A stretch of 64,000 nucleotides of DNA, taken from assembly GCA_033439255.1 (NCBI GenBank), contig CM065883.1, positions 124,001 through 188,000 on the forward strand, written 5' to 3'. The notes under the pieces were generated by a model, which had not been told where the DNA came from, searched no databases, and saw only the letters and a list, made by a program, of their open reading frames with translations. The position numbers and the translations under genes were made by a program. Below, in pieces: positions 12,456-22,690 of the stretch. Source of the DNA: Hericium rajendrae (taxonomy: Eukaryota > Basidiomycota > Agaricomycetes > Russulales > Hericiaceae). Within the stretch, counting starts at the first letter, position 1, and every line of letters begins with the position of its first letter.

Positions 12456-12495
12456 CACGTTCTTTCCTTTATTCTATCTGGCAAGCTCACACGTC

Positions 12496-12861
12496 GTCTT
12501 CCTGCCCACTTTGTGTCGCAAGATGGGTGTCCCCTATGTCATCGTCACAGGCAAGGCCCGTCTCGGTACGGTCGTCCACAAGAAGACTGCCGCTGTCATC
12601 ACCCTCCAGGATGTCTGCAGCGAGGACGAGCGTGAGCTCGCCACCCTCGTCCAGGCCTCCAAGGGCCAACTTGTACGTCCTTTTCTATTGAGCTGCATGA
12701 CCGTCAGACTTATCATGTCGTCTGTAGCTCCGACAAGTACGAGGAGCAGCGCCGCCAGTGGGGGTGGAGGTCTCCGTAGCAACAAGTCGAAGGAGATGCT
12801 CCGCAAGCGTGCCAAGGCTTCTGGCCAGACCCTGTCTGCTGCCACCATTGGAAAGCTCTAA
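12496..12861 (+). pseudogene. RPL8: 60S ribosomal protein L8 (L7Ae type), 3' fragment
   Basis: The sequence matches the C-terminal half of cytosolic large-subunit protein L8/eL8: [38 protein letters not shown] and [10 protein letters not shown]. An intron (about 12674-12727) leads to [11 protein letters not shown] and then, in another frame, [17 protein letters not shown]. The frame change falls in a run of five G near 12763, consistent with a one-base insertion. The N-terminal half of L8 is absent, and the segment begins within tens of bases of the end of the PUF6 fragment, in the same reading frame (HVVFLP). Because an intron is retained, this is a DNA-level copy and not a processed pseudogene. 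The functional gene must lie elsewhere. Confidence 0.8.
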
Positions 12862-14270
12862 GTTTTCGCGGCAGATACCATTCATTGGGCAAAATGACCT
12901 TGGTCTTGGGTCGCTATTTCTATGCATTTGTCGTGTTGGGTTGTTGTATGTGATTATGTTATGCATCAGGTCGATATCAATTGCATTGTTGTGAGACTAC
13001 CTAACTTATGCCCTTTGTGGAGACTGGAGGATGTGTATGATAGTGTACGGTGATAATGGATGCTGAGATAGTATTCTTCAAAAACATGAAAATGAAGTGA
13101 ATACAGCTTAATTGAATTTCAAGTGATTACATCACCATCAAATGTTCTGGAGATCTGCAGGCAAACACTGTTTTCTGCCTTCTTCATACCTTCATGCGCA
13201 ATGTATGTGTTGACTGGTGGGATTGTAGCATTGTATACCAGATCCTTATGTCCACAATATTGTGAATAGGAGTTCTAAGGTCAACTCTACATCTTGTCCA
13301 CACCCACAATGTCTTGAGGTGTGTGGCCAAACCAATGTCGACCAAAGCAGGTGAGTCTCGAATCACCTTTCTCTAGTTCCTCTGGAGTACTCAAATGACA
13401 GCGACTCTCTGTGTGTAGAATCAGCAGCACCAAGCTGACTGCATGAAATCACTGCATCCTCCTACGTGGAGTTGCAAAAGTCCACATTTGTGGCACACTG
13501 CTTCCATCTGACCACTGCTTCTGATCTCTCAGCCCTCATCTTGCACCTTGAGTGCTCATCCTCGTGCATGAAGCATGCTACACATTGTATTTGTATGTGA
13601 ACATACTGTCTTGCCAGCACTGGTGGCACACCCAACAGCATTGTCAGTGGACAGGATGATGGCAACAAAGATGGCACAAGATCAATGCTTGCAGGCATGC
13701 TGGAGAAGGGCAAGTGCATGGATGTGGCGGTGATTGTGTGGTGGTGATATAGCAGTGTCAAGATAGGCAGGGAGAGGTGGAGAGTCATTGGGCAGATAGT
13801 GAGGGAGGTGTTGTGAGAAGCAGAGTTTTTGAAAGAGGGGAAAGAGACAAAGGGGGCATGTGATGTGGGACCCCAGAGGACCCTGAACGAGTCAAGGTGT
13901 GCCTCGCAATGACACACCTTATCGGCCTGGAGTGCTGGGATCTGGAGTACAAGTAGTCAAGCAGGACCAGGCTTGGTACTGTACAGTAGTGGACTTTTCA
14001 ATATCTTTTTGTACTTAACTCATTGCTCTTGCAAAGAGCGACAGGACATCTATCTACAAGCTATTCATTTCTTGTTCCCTTGAATCTCAGTCTCTCTATT
14101 CTCTTGGTGAGCTTTGACTTCTCACTCACTTTGTGTGCTTCGATATGGCCTCTTAAAGAAACAGAGGTATACCCATAGTTGCAAACAGATACAAGCTGTG
14201 CGATGTGTCCTACTTCATCTATGCCTCTGACCTTCAGCTTCAGTGATGGAACTCGAGGGAGGCTCTCAAG
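12862..14270. other. intergenic, A/T-leaning, no supportable gene
   Basis: About 1.4 kb between the L8 fragment and the first satellite array. A minus-strand frame at 13462-13917 (151 codons) has no recognisable family. The part from about 13860 to 14230 has the look of a retrotransposon end, but no terminal repeat partner, primer-binding site or coding region was found. Confidence 0.4.
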
Positions 14271-16613
14271 TTTTTGCACTGCTCACTGCAATGCAGGACT
14301 GCACAAAGCTGCACTGCAGAATTGCACAAAGCAGCACTGCGAGACTGTGTAAAGCTGCACTGCAGAGTTGCAAAAAGCTGCACTGTAGAACTGCACAAGG
14401 CCACAGTGCAGAACTGTGCAAAGCTGCACTGCAGAACTGCACAAAGCAGCACTGCAGGACTGCACAAAGCAGCATTGCACAAAGCCAAAAGCAGCACTGT
14501 AGGGCTAGCAAAGCAGCAGTGCAGGACTGCGCAAAGCTGCACTGCAGGGCTGCGAGACGGTGCAAAGTGACAGTGCAGGACTGTGCAAAGCTGCACTGTA
14601 GGACTGTGAGACTGTGCAAAGTTGTAGTGCAGGACTGCACAAAGCAGCACTGCAGGACTGCGAGACTGCACAAAGTGATAGTGCAGGACTGTGCAAAGTA
14701 GCACTGCAGGACTGCACAAAGCTGCACTGCAGGACTGCACAAAGCTGCAGTACGAGACTGAGCAAAGCTGCAGTGCAGGACTACACAAAGCTGCAGTGCA
14801 GGACTGTGCAAAGTGACAGTGCAGAACTGCCCAAAGCAGCACTACAGGACTGCACAAAGCTGCACTGCAGGACTGCAAGACTGTGCAAAGCTGCACTGCA
14901 GGACTGCAAGACTGCACAAAGCTGCACTGCAGGACTGTGACACTGCGCAAAGTGATAGTGCAGGACTGCACAAAGCAGCACTGCAGGACTGCGAGACTGC
15001 ACAAAGCTGCACTGCAGGACTATGAGACTGTGCAAAGTGACAGTGCAGGACTGTATAAAGCAGCACTGCAGAACTGCACAAAGCAGCACTGCAGAACTGC
15101 ACAAAGCAGCAGTGCAGGACTGCGCAAAGCAGCAGTGCAGGGCTGCGCAAAGCAGCACTGCAGGGCTGCGCAAAGCAGCACTGCAGGACTGCGCAAAGCT
15201 GCACTGCAGAGCTGCGCAAAGCTGCACTGCAGAGCTGCGCAAAGCTGCACTGCAGAGCTGCGCAAAGCTGCACTGCAGAGCTGCGCAAAGCTGCACTGCA
15301 GAGCTGCGCAAAGCTGCACTGCAGAGCTGCGCAAAGCTGCACTGCAGAGCTGCACAAAGCTGCACTGCAGGACCACCCAAAGCAGCACTGCAGGGCGGCA
15401 CAAAGCAGCAGTGCAGGGCTGCACAAAGCAGCAATGCAGGGCTGCGCAAAGCAGCACTGCAGGACTGCACAAAGCTACACTACAGACCTGCACAAAGCTG
15501 CACTGCAGGACTGCACAAAGCTGCACTGCAGGACTGCCCAAAGCAGCACTACAGGGCTATGCAAAGCTGCACTGCAGGACTGCGAGACTGTGCAGAGTGA
15601 CAGTGTAGGACTGCACGACTGTGCAAAGCTGCAGTGCAGGATTGTGCAAAGCTGCACTGCAGGACTGCACAAAGCTGTACTGCAGGACTGTAAGACTGCA
15701 TAAAGTGACAGTGCAGGACTGTGCGACTGCGCAAAGCTGCAGTGCAGGACTGTGCAAAGCTACACTGCAGGACTGCACAAAGCTGCAGTGCAGGACTGTA
15801 CAAAGCTGCACTGCAGGACTGCACAAAGCTGCAGTGCAGGACTGCACAAAGCAGGACTATGCAAAGCTGCAGTGCAGAACTGCGCAAAGTGACAGTGCAG
15901 GACTGCGCAAAGCTGCACTGCAGGGCTGTGAGACTGTGCAAAGTGACAGTGCAGAACTGCACAAAGCAGCACTGCAGCACTGTAGAACTGCACAAAGCTG
16001 CACTGCAGGACCGCCCAAAGCTGCACTGCAGGACCGCCCAAAGCAGCACTGCAGGACCGCCCAAAGCAGCACTGCAAAGCTATGCAAAGCAGCAGTGCAG
16101 GACTGCCCAAAGCTGCACCCCAGGACTGAACTGCACAAAGTGACAGTGCAGGACTGCACAAAGCTGCACTGTAGGACTGCGAGACTGCGCAAAGCTGCAC
16201 TGCAGGACTGCGAGACTGCGCAAAGCTGCACTGCAGGACTATGAGACTGTGCAAAGTGACAGTGCAGGACTGCGCAAAGCAGCAGTGCAGGGCTGCACAA
16301 AGCAGCAGTGCAGGGCTGCACAAAGCTGCAGTGCAGAACTGGGCAAAGCTGCACTGCAAAACTGGGCAAAGCTGCACTGCAGAGCTGCACAAAGCAGCAC
16401 TGCAGGACTGCCCAAAGCAGCACTGCAGGACCGCCCAAAGCAGCACTGCAGGGCTGCACAAAGCAGCAGTGCAGGACTGCGCAAAGCTGCACTGCAGGAC
16501 TCTGAGACTGTGCAGAGTGACAGTGTAGGACTGCATGACTGTGCAAAGCTGCAGTGCAGGACTGCACAATTTGCGCAGTCCTGCAGTGCTGCTTTGCCCT
16601 GCTCTGCAAGACT
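14271..16613. repeat. satellite array 1, 23-bp unit
   Basis: Tandem array of a 23-bp unit, of the type GCAAAGCTGCACTGCAGGAC followed by three bases. At 15190-15350 consecutive units are almost identical (core GCGCAAAGCTGCACTGCAGA). Elsewhere units vary and some carry an extra 8 bp (GAGACTGT or GAGACTGC), giving 31-bp units. From the length, about 100 units are present. Each unit holds the palindrome CTGCA-S-TGCAG, where the middle base is C or G. The last unit (about 16555-16613) is followed by an inverted unit. All frames are largely open on both strands because the unit has few stops; the resulting frames of up to about 270 codons are not genes. Confidence 0.95.
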
Positions 16614-16990
16614 CATCTGGAAAAATGGTCCCTTGGGTGATAGCTGGAGTATAGCTACAGTAGCCGAACCTTGACTACCGGTGAATTACAATACATCAAA
16701 CCTTGATATCCGGTGACACAGCAATACTACAAACATGGGTCCACAGCTACAGTAGCTTCTGTAGCACTTGTCAATCACAAATGAAGAAAATAAAATTCTA
16801 AGTCATCTGGCTACCAAATAAGCATGCACCACACCTTAATTTCAATACTCGAGTATATATGAACTGTCTGTACTGTATTTTAATTACAAAACATCAACTA
16901 AGTTACACATACCCAAGCCAAGCAGTTACCAGACAGTCTGCGCGGTGAACGTGAACTAATCACATCTGCCTCAGTGCATTCAGCACTCAG
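16614..16990. other. array flank with GCTACAGTAGC palindromes
   Basis: Low-complexity flank of array 1. The 11-bp palindrome GCTACAGTAGC occurs at 16654-16664 and 16746-16756. Related CTACAGTAG/CTACTGTAG motifs recur in the 5' flank of array 2 (20,100-20,270), so the two array borders share sequence. No gene is seen. Confidence 0.6.
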
Positions 16991-18010
16991 CACGACATCA
17001 AATCTGGATGCCGGTGATTGTGTTGTTGGGTACAAGTGGGGGCATCGGGCGCGGTCACGATGAGATGCAGGTGCGGTCGCGGGGAGCATGCAGGATGCGG
17101 GACGCGGGAGAGGCACTGGGAGTTGTGATGTCGAACGCAGTCGCGTTGAGCGTGCGGGACATGGGAGAGGTGCTGGAAGGCGTGGGGTGCACGTTCGTAC
17201 CGCGCATGCCATGCGCGTCACCTGGCCGAGCTGCAGCCAGTGCCGCAGGCTCGTTCGCTGCAGTGTACGGGCACGCGAGGCTCTGAAGCGGCCTGCGCAA
17301 GTCACGCGGGGTCATGGTGCGTGTGTGGGATGCGAGAGGGGTCGTGGTGTGTACCGTGTGCATGCCTCCATCTTGTGTATTGCTCTCGGTGCGCACCTCA
17401 TCCGCTCGCGGCCCAGAGCCTTCCTTCGGCATGTTCTCCATGGCGCTGGGGCGTATGGTGACTTGCACGAGTCATGAGGGGTCGTGGTAGGCGTGTGGGA
17501 TGCGGTAGAGGCGGTGGGGGATGCGCGTTGCGCATTCTGGCTACGCGTGTCACGTGGTTCGCGTGTAGCGACCGCGGGGCATCCATCGCACTCGCGTTCG
17601 GTCAAAAACGATGGGATGGCGGGGTACGTCGGCGTATGCAAGTCGTGCGGGATAGGGGGAGGCGGTTGGGACGAGAGAGGTGATGTGGGGTGCGGCGTGG
17701 GTGTTCACGCTGCGGACTTCCGCGATTCACGTTTGTTGGTCGTGGGTGGTCGCTCTGGCTCGCGCGCGGGCGATAATGGTGGCGGGGGGTTGCTGGCTGA
17801 TGTGAGTGCATCACGCGGGCTCGCGGATGCAGTATACGGTGCGAGGGAGGAGGTGCGAGGTGCGGGATGCACGTTTTGTGCGTGCACGTCGGGCAGCTGT
17901 GACGTAGGCGCCGGTGCGACGGCGGAGGTGTCGTGTGCTTTGACGGGGGGCGACAAGTCGGCCCTGGATGTTGATCCTGCAAAGATGAGCCTTCGTGAAT
18001 GTGAACATGA
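16991..18010. repeat. GC-rich degenerate low-complexity repeat
   Basis: G-rich on the plus strand, with many loose copies of GCGGGGTCGTGGTGTG-like and TGCGGGA-like words. The six frames give overlapping open stretches of 100-200 codons, made of Arg/Gly/Val on one strand and Pro/Ser/Thr/His on the other, as expected from biased repeats. The period is not clean enough for me to state. I do not call a gene here. Confidence 0.55.
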
Positions 18011-18168
18011 GTGCTGCGTACTTACCTTTATTGTTTTCCACCGTAGTGCGCTGATAATAGTTGTGCAGCAGCGACTATATTAGAATTGCTGGCCCATATG
18101 CATGTGCAGGCCCTATATGTGCTGTAGGGAAAGCAGAAGTGAGTAATACACAGGGAAAATACGAACCT

Positions 18169-18285
18169 TGGAGGTTGAAGACGACTTAAACAAAAATTTG
18201 CGGGGCACGTGTGAAGCGTTTGGCTGCAGCCAAATGCTTCCCACGCGCCCCCCGCTGATTTTTTCCGCTGAAGTCGACGCGCACG
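18169..18285. repeat. imperfect palindrome, centre near 18226
   Basis: The core TTTGGCTGCAGCCAAA (18219-18234) is a perfect 16-bp palindrome. It sits inside a 28-bp near-perfect one (18213-18240) and a longer imperfect inverted repeat whose arms share GACGACTT/GTCGACTT, a stretch of A/T, GCGGGG and GAAGC. The whole could fold back over about 50 bp on each side. This may be a small inverted-repeat element or a cruciform-prone site. Confidence 0.7.
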
Positions 18286-18402
18286 TTTGCGCGTGTGCGG
18301 CCCGCTGTGCACCGATTCATTTGAATGACCATATATGGTCACTCAAACGAATCGGGCCGCACGGCTCCGTGTGCAACAACTTTGCGCACGACTTGACTTC
18401 GT
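18268..18402. repeat. imperfect palindrome, centre near 18333
   Basis: The core GACCATATATGGTC (18327-18340) is a perfect palindrome within a 42-bp near-perfect one (18313-18354, CGATTC...GAATCG). Weaker pairing continues outward through GCGGCCC/GGGCCGC and further GC-rich arms. It abuts the palindrome centred near 18226, so two fold-back elements stand side by side. Confidence 0.75.
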
Positions 18403-18544
18403 TTGCCACGTCAACTTCCTTCCACCCACCCCTTCCTCGCTCCGGAAATTTTATTGTAAGTATCTCCTAATCTTTTTTGATATTCTCGGGCTGGGAATAA
18501 AGGTGAGTACTTACAGTTTTGTTGTAGCATCATTGTCTAATCAA

Positions 18545-18578
18545 GAGAGTATCGCTCGTGTTGTCGAGCGATACTCTC
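18545..18578. repeat. perfect 14-bp hairpin
   Basis: Arms GAGAGTATCGCTCG (18545-18558) and CGAGCGATACTCTC (18565-18578) are exact reverse complements with a 6-base loop TGTTGT, followed by GTTTTT. It lies just before the GC minisatellite. It could be a stable RNA hairpin or the end hairpin of a degraded element. The sequence after it does not end in a typical Helitron CTRR. Confidence 0.85.
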
Positions 18579-18589
18579 GTTTTTGTACA

Positions 18590-19850
18590 CTTTGCATGGC
18601 CCCCATCGAGTCCCGCGCACCCATGCTGCCTCCTGCGTGCCCATGTCACCGCCCGCGCGCCCATGCCGCTGCCCGCGCACTTCCACTGACTCGCTCGCAT
18701 CCGTGCCGCCTGCCGTGCACCAGCGCCGACTCGTGCGCGCCCCTGCTGCCTCCCCTGCATCCCTGCCGCCTCCCCTGCGTCCCTGCCGCCTCCCGCGCGT
18801 CTCTTTCCGACTCCCGCGCAATCCCGCCGATGCCACCACACTCTCTTGCGCCCGCGCCAACTCCCGCGCGCCCCAGTCGACTCGATCATGCCGGCGCCGC
18901 CTCCCGCGCGCCCCTGCCGCCTCCCGTGCCCCCGCGCGGACTCGCACGCTCCTGCGTCGCGTCCAGCGCGCTGATGCCGCCTTCAGTACGTCTATACCAT
19001 CTCCAGTGCATCTGTGCCGACGCCTGCGTGCCCGCGCCGGCTACTGCATGCCCGCGCGGATGCCTGCGCGGACTCGAACACCCCCGCGCAGACTCGCACG
19101 CACTCCCCTGCTGATTTCTGCATCCTCACGCCGATGCCTGCGCCCCGCGCCGATGCCTGCGTGCCCGCGCCGATGCCTGCGCGTCCGCACCGCTGCCAGC
19201 ATGCCCCCGCGCCTCCCGCGCCCTCATGCCGACTTGCATGCGTGCATGAACTCCTGCGCGTCCATGCCGCCTCGCCCGTGCCTGCGCCGCCACCTGTGCG
19301 CCCATGCCGCCTCGTTCATGCCCGCGCCGCCTCCTGCGTGCCCATGCCGCTGCCCGCACGCCCGCGCCGCCTCCAGTGCACCCGCACCGACTCGTGCGCA
19401 CCCGCACCGACTCGCGCGCACCCGCACCGACTCCTGCCCGCCCGCCCGATGCCTGCGCCCCCGTACCGGTGCCTGCGCCCCCGTGCCGCTTCCAGGACGC
19501 CCGCGCCGCCTCCCGCCCCCCGCCGACTCACATGCACCCGTGCGGACTCGTCGTGCCCGCGCCGCCTCGCACACGCCTGCGCCGCCTCGCACATGCCTGC
19601 GCCGCCTCGCAGCGTCCGCGCCACCTCCTGCGCACTCATGCCGCTGCCTGCATGTCCGTGCCAGCTCCAGTGCACCCGTACCGACTCCCGCGTGCCCGCG
19701 CTGACTCCCGCGTGCCCGCGCCTGACTCCCGCGTGCCCGCGCCGACTCCCGCGCGTCCGCGCCGATGCCCGCGCCCGTGCCACCTCCCGCACACACCCGC
19801 CAACTTCTACATGCCCCCGCCGACCCCCACATGCCCATGTTGCCTCCTGT
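18590..19850. repeat. C-rich minisatellite, about 20-bp unit
   Basis: Degenerate tandem repeat of about 20 bp with the theme CGACTCGCGCGCACCCGCAC / CGCCTCGCACATGCCTGCGC / GACTCCCGCGTGCCCGCGCC. Several consecutive units at 19390-19450, 19560-19620 and 19690-19760 are nearly identical. Overlapping frames of up to 373 codons in all frames are products of this bias (Pro/Arg/Ala/Cys) and are not called as genes. Confidence 0.85.
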
Positions 19851-20286
19851 AGTGCATGGGAACTATTTTGACGAGGCATTGGGTGCTGTAGGTGCAGAAG
19901 AATATGGACTGAAAGATGTACTACTAGTGTACAAGATGTAATTAGTCAGAAATATAGTACTTTTTGCGGTATACTGCCAGAGATCTGATATACGAGATAA
20001 TCATGGATGATAACAAACTATATATAACTATAGCTGGAAGGAAGCTACCAAGGGGTATAGACTCTATTGTAGGTGCACTGTAGATATTGTAGCTTTGAGC
20101 AGCTACAGTAGATTTGGCCATCTACAGACTGCTATGGACTGCTACAGACTGCTACAGATCAGCTACAGGTAGCAAATATAGGGACCCACTTGTCACCAAG
20201 AGCTACACAATCTATGGAACCTTTTTCAGCTACTGTAGATTAATATTGCTACTGTAGATCCCTGTAGAATCAACGCCTTTTCCAGA
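19851..20286. other. 5' flank of satellite array 2
   Basis: A/T-leaning DNA with repeated CTACAGACTGCTA and CTACTGTAGAT words, sharing the CTACAGTAG theme with the 3' flank of array 1. No gene is seen. Confidence 0.55.
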
Positions 20287-22690
20287 TGCTGCAAGACTGT
20301 GCAAAGTGACAGTGCAGGACTGCACAAAGCAGCACTGCAGGACTGCAAGACTGCACAAAGCTGCACTGCAGGACTATGAGACTGTGCAAAGTGACAGTGC
20401 AGGACTGCATAAAGCAGCACTGCAGAACTGCACAAAGCTGCAGTGCAGGACTGCACAAAGCAGCAGTGCAGGGCTACGCAAAGCTGCAATGCAGAACTGG
20501 GCAAAGCTGCACTGCAGAACTGGGCAAAGTTGCACTGCAGGATTGCGCAAAGCAGCACTGCAGGACTGCCCAAAGCAGCACTGCAGGACTGCCCAAAGCA
20601 GCACTGCAGGGCTATGCAAAGCAGCAGTGCAGGACTACGCAAAGTGGCACTGCAGGACTGCGAGACTGTGCAGAGTGACAGTGTAGGACTGCACGACTGT
20701 GCAAAGCTGTAGTGCAGGACTGCACAATTTGTGCAGTCCTGCAGTGCTGCTTTGCCCTGCTCTGCAGGACTGCAAGACTGCAAAGTGACAGTGCAGGACT
20801 GTGCAAAGCTGCACTGCAGGACTGCGAGACTGTGCAAAGTGACAGTGCAGGACTGCACAAAGCAGCACTGCAGAACTGCACAAAGCTGCAGTGCAGGACT
20901 GTGCAAAGCTACACTGCAAGACTGCACAAAGCAGCACTGCAGGACTGCGAGACTGCGCAAAGTGACAGTGCAGGACTGTGCAAAGCAGCACTGCAAGACT
21001 GCACAAAGCTGCAGTACAAGACTGAGCAAAGCAGCAGTGCAGGACTGCGCAAAGCTGCACTGCAGGACTGCGAGACTGCACAAAGCGACAGTGTAGGACT
21101 GCACGACTGCACAAAGCTGCAGTGCAGGACTGCACAAAGCTGCACTGCAGAACTGCGAGACTGTGCAAAGTGACAGTGTAGGACTGCACGACTGCACAAA
21201 GCTGCAGTGCAGGACTGCGCAAAGCTGCACTGCAGAACTGCGAGACTGTGCAAAGTGACAGTACAGGACTGCATGACTATGCAAAGCTGCAGTGCAGGAC
21301 TGTACAAAGCTGCACTGCAGGACTGTGAGACTGCACAAAGTGACAGCGCAGGACTGCACAAAGCAGCACTGCAGGACTGCGAGACTGCACAAAGTGACAG
21401 CGCAGGACTGTGCAAAGCAGCACTGCAGGACTGCGAGACTGTACAAAGCTGCACTGCAGGACTACGAGACTGTGCAAAGTGACAGTGCAGGACTGCATAA
21501 AGCAGCACTGCAGAACTGCACAAAGCTGCAGTGCAGGGCTGCACAAAGCTGCAGTGCAGGGCTGCACAAAGCAGCAGTGCAGGGCTGCACAAAGCAGCAG
21601 TGCAGGGCTGGGCAAAGCTGCACTGCAGAACTGGGCAAAGCTGCAGTGCAAGACTGGGCAAAGCAGCACTGCAGGATTGCGCAAAGCAGCACTGCAGGGC
21701 TGTCCAAAGCAGCACTGCAGGGCTATGCAAAGCAGCAGTGCAGGACTGCGCAAAGCTGCACTGCAGGACTGCGAGACTGTGCAGAGTGACAGTGTAGGAC
21801 TGCACGACTGTGCAAAGCTACAGTGCAGGACTGCACAAAGCTGCACTGCAGGACTGCGAGACTGCACAAAGCTGCACTGCAGGACTGTGCAAAGCTGCAC
21901 TGCAGGACTGCAAGACTGTGCAAAGTGACAGTGTAAGACTGCACAACTGTGCAAAGCTGCAGTGCAGGACTGCACAATTTGCGCAGTCCTGCAGTGCTGC
22001 TTTGCCCTGTCCTGCAGGACTGTAAGACTGCAGAAAGTGACAGTGCAGGACTGTGCAACTGCACAAAGCTGCAGTGGAAGACTTCACAAAGCTGCACTGT
22101 AGGACTACGAGATTGTGCAAAGTGACAGTACAGGACTGCGCAAAGCAGCACTGCAGGACTGCAAGACTGCACAAAGCAGCACTGCTGGACTGCACAAAGC
22201 TGCACTGCAGGACTGCACAAAGCTGCAGTGCAGAACTGCATTAAACAAAAAAAAACTGCCTACACAAAGTCACAGTGCAGAACTACACAAAGTGGCAGTG
22301 CAGGACTGCGAGACTGTGCAAAGTCATAGTACAGGACTGTGAGACTGTGCAAAGTAGCAGTGCAGAACTGCGCAAAGCTGCACTGCAGGACTGCGAGACT
22401 GTGCAGAGTGACAGTGTAGGACTGCACGACTGTGCAAAGCTACAGTGCAGGACTGCACAAAGTGGTAGTGCGAGACTGCACAAAGTGGTAGTGTGAGACT
22501 GCACAAAGTGGCAGTGTGAGACTGCACAAAGTGACAGTGCAGGACTGCAGGACTGTACAAAGTAGCAGTGCAGGACTGCACAAACCTGCACTACAGGACT
22601 GCACAAAGTCATAGTGCAGAACTGCACAAAGCTGCACTACAAGACTGCACAAAGCTGCACTAAGCACTATAAGACTGTACAATTTAACAT
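20287..22690. repeat. satellite array 2, 23-bp unit, two inverted cassettes
   Basis: The same 23-bp unit and 31-bp variant as array 1, about 100 units by length. The block around GTGCAGAGTGACAGTGTAGG occurs at about 20670, 21780 and 22405 here, and at about 15590 and 16510 in array 1. Together with its neighbours it forms a higher-order repeat; the first two copies here are about 1.1 kb apart. An inverted cassette (GCACAATTTGYGCAGTCC, then GCAGTGCTGCTTTGCCCTG) occurs at about 20712-20765 and 21962-22017 and equals the 3' end of array 1. The 3' end degrades from 22,600 into A/T-rich copies. Confidence 0.95.

Noticed and set aside
13860-14250. Solo LTR of a gypsy-type retrotransposon
   Set aside because: Composition is suggestive, but I found no second copy, no TG...CA borders with target-site duplication, and no gag-pol remains next to it.
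14266-16674. Many long overlapping open frames in all six frames across array 1 (up to about 270 codons)
   Set aside because: They are translations of the 23-bp satellite. The unit has few stops and is not a multiple of three, so every frame stays open by chance and gives the same Cys/Ala/Leu/Gln-rich repeat.
18545-18600. Helitron 3' end
   Set aside because: The hairpin fits, but the expected CTRR end shortly after it and a partner 5' TC end are not seen.
17000-19880. Long Pro/Arg/Ala frames such as 373 codons at 18583-19704
   Set aside because: Low-complexity C-rich minisatellite. Frames are open on both strands and shift wherever unit length changes; no signal peptide, domain or intron support.
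14271-22690. CRISPR array
   Set aside because: Units are directly adjacent without unique spacers, and the host is a fungus.
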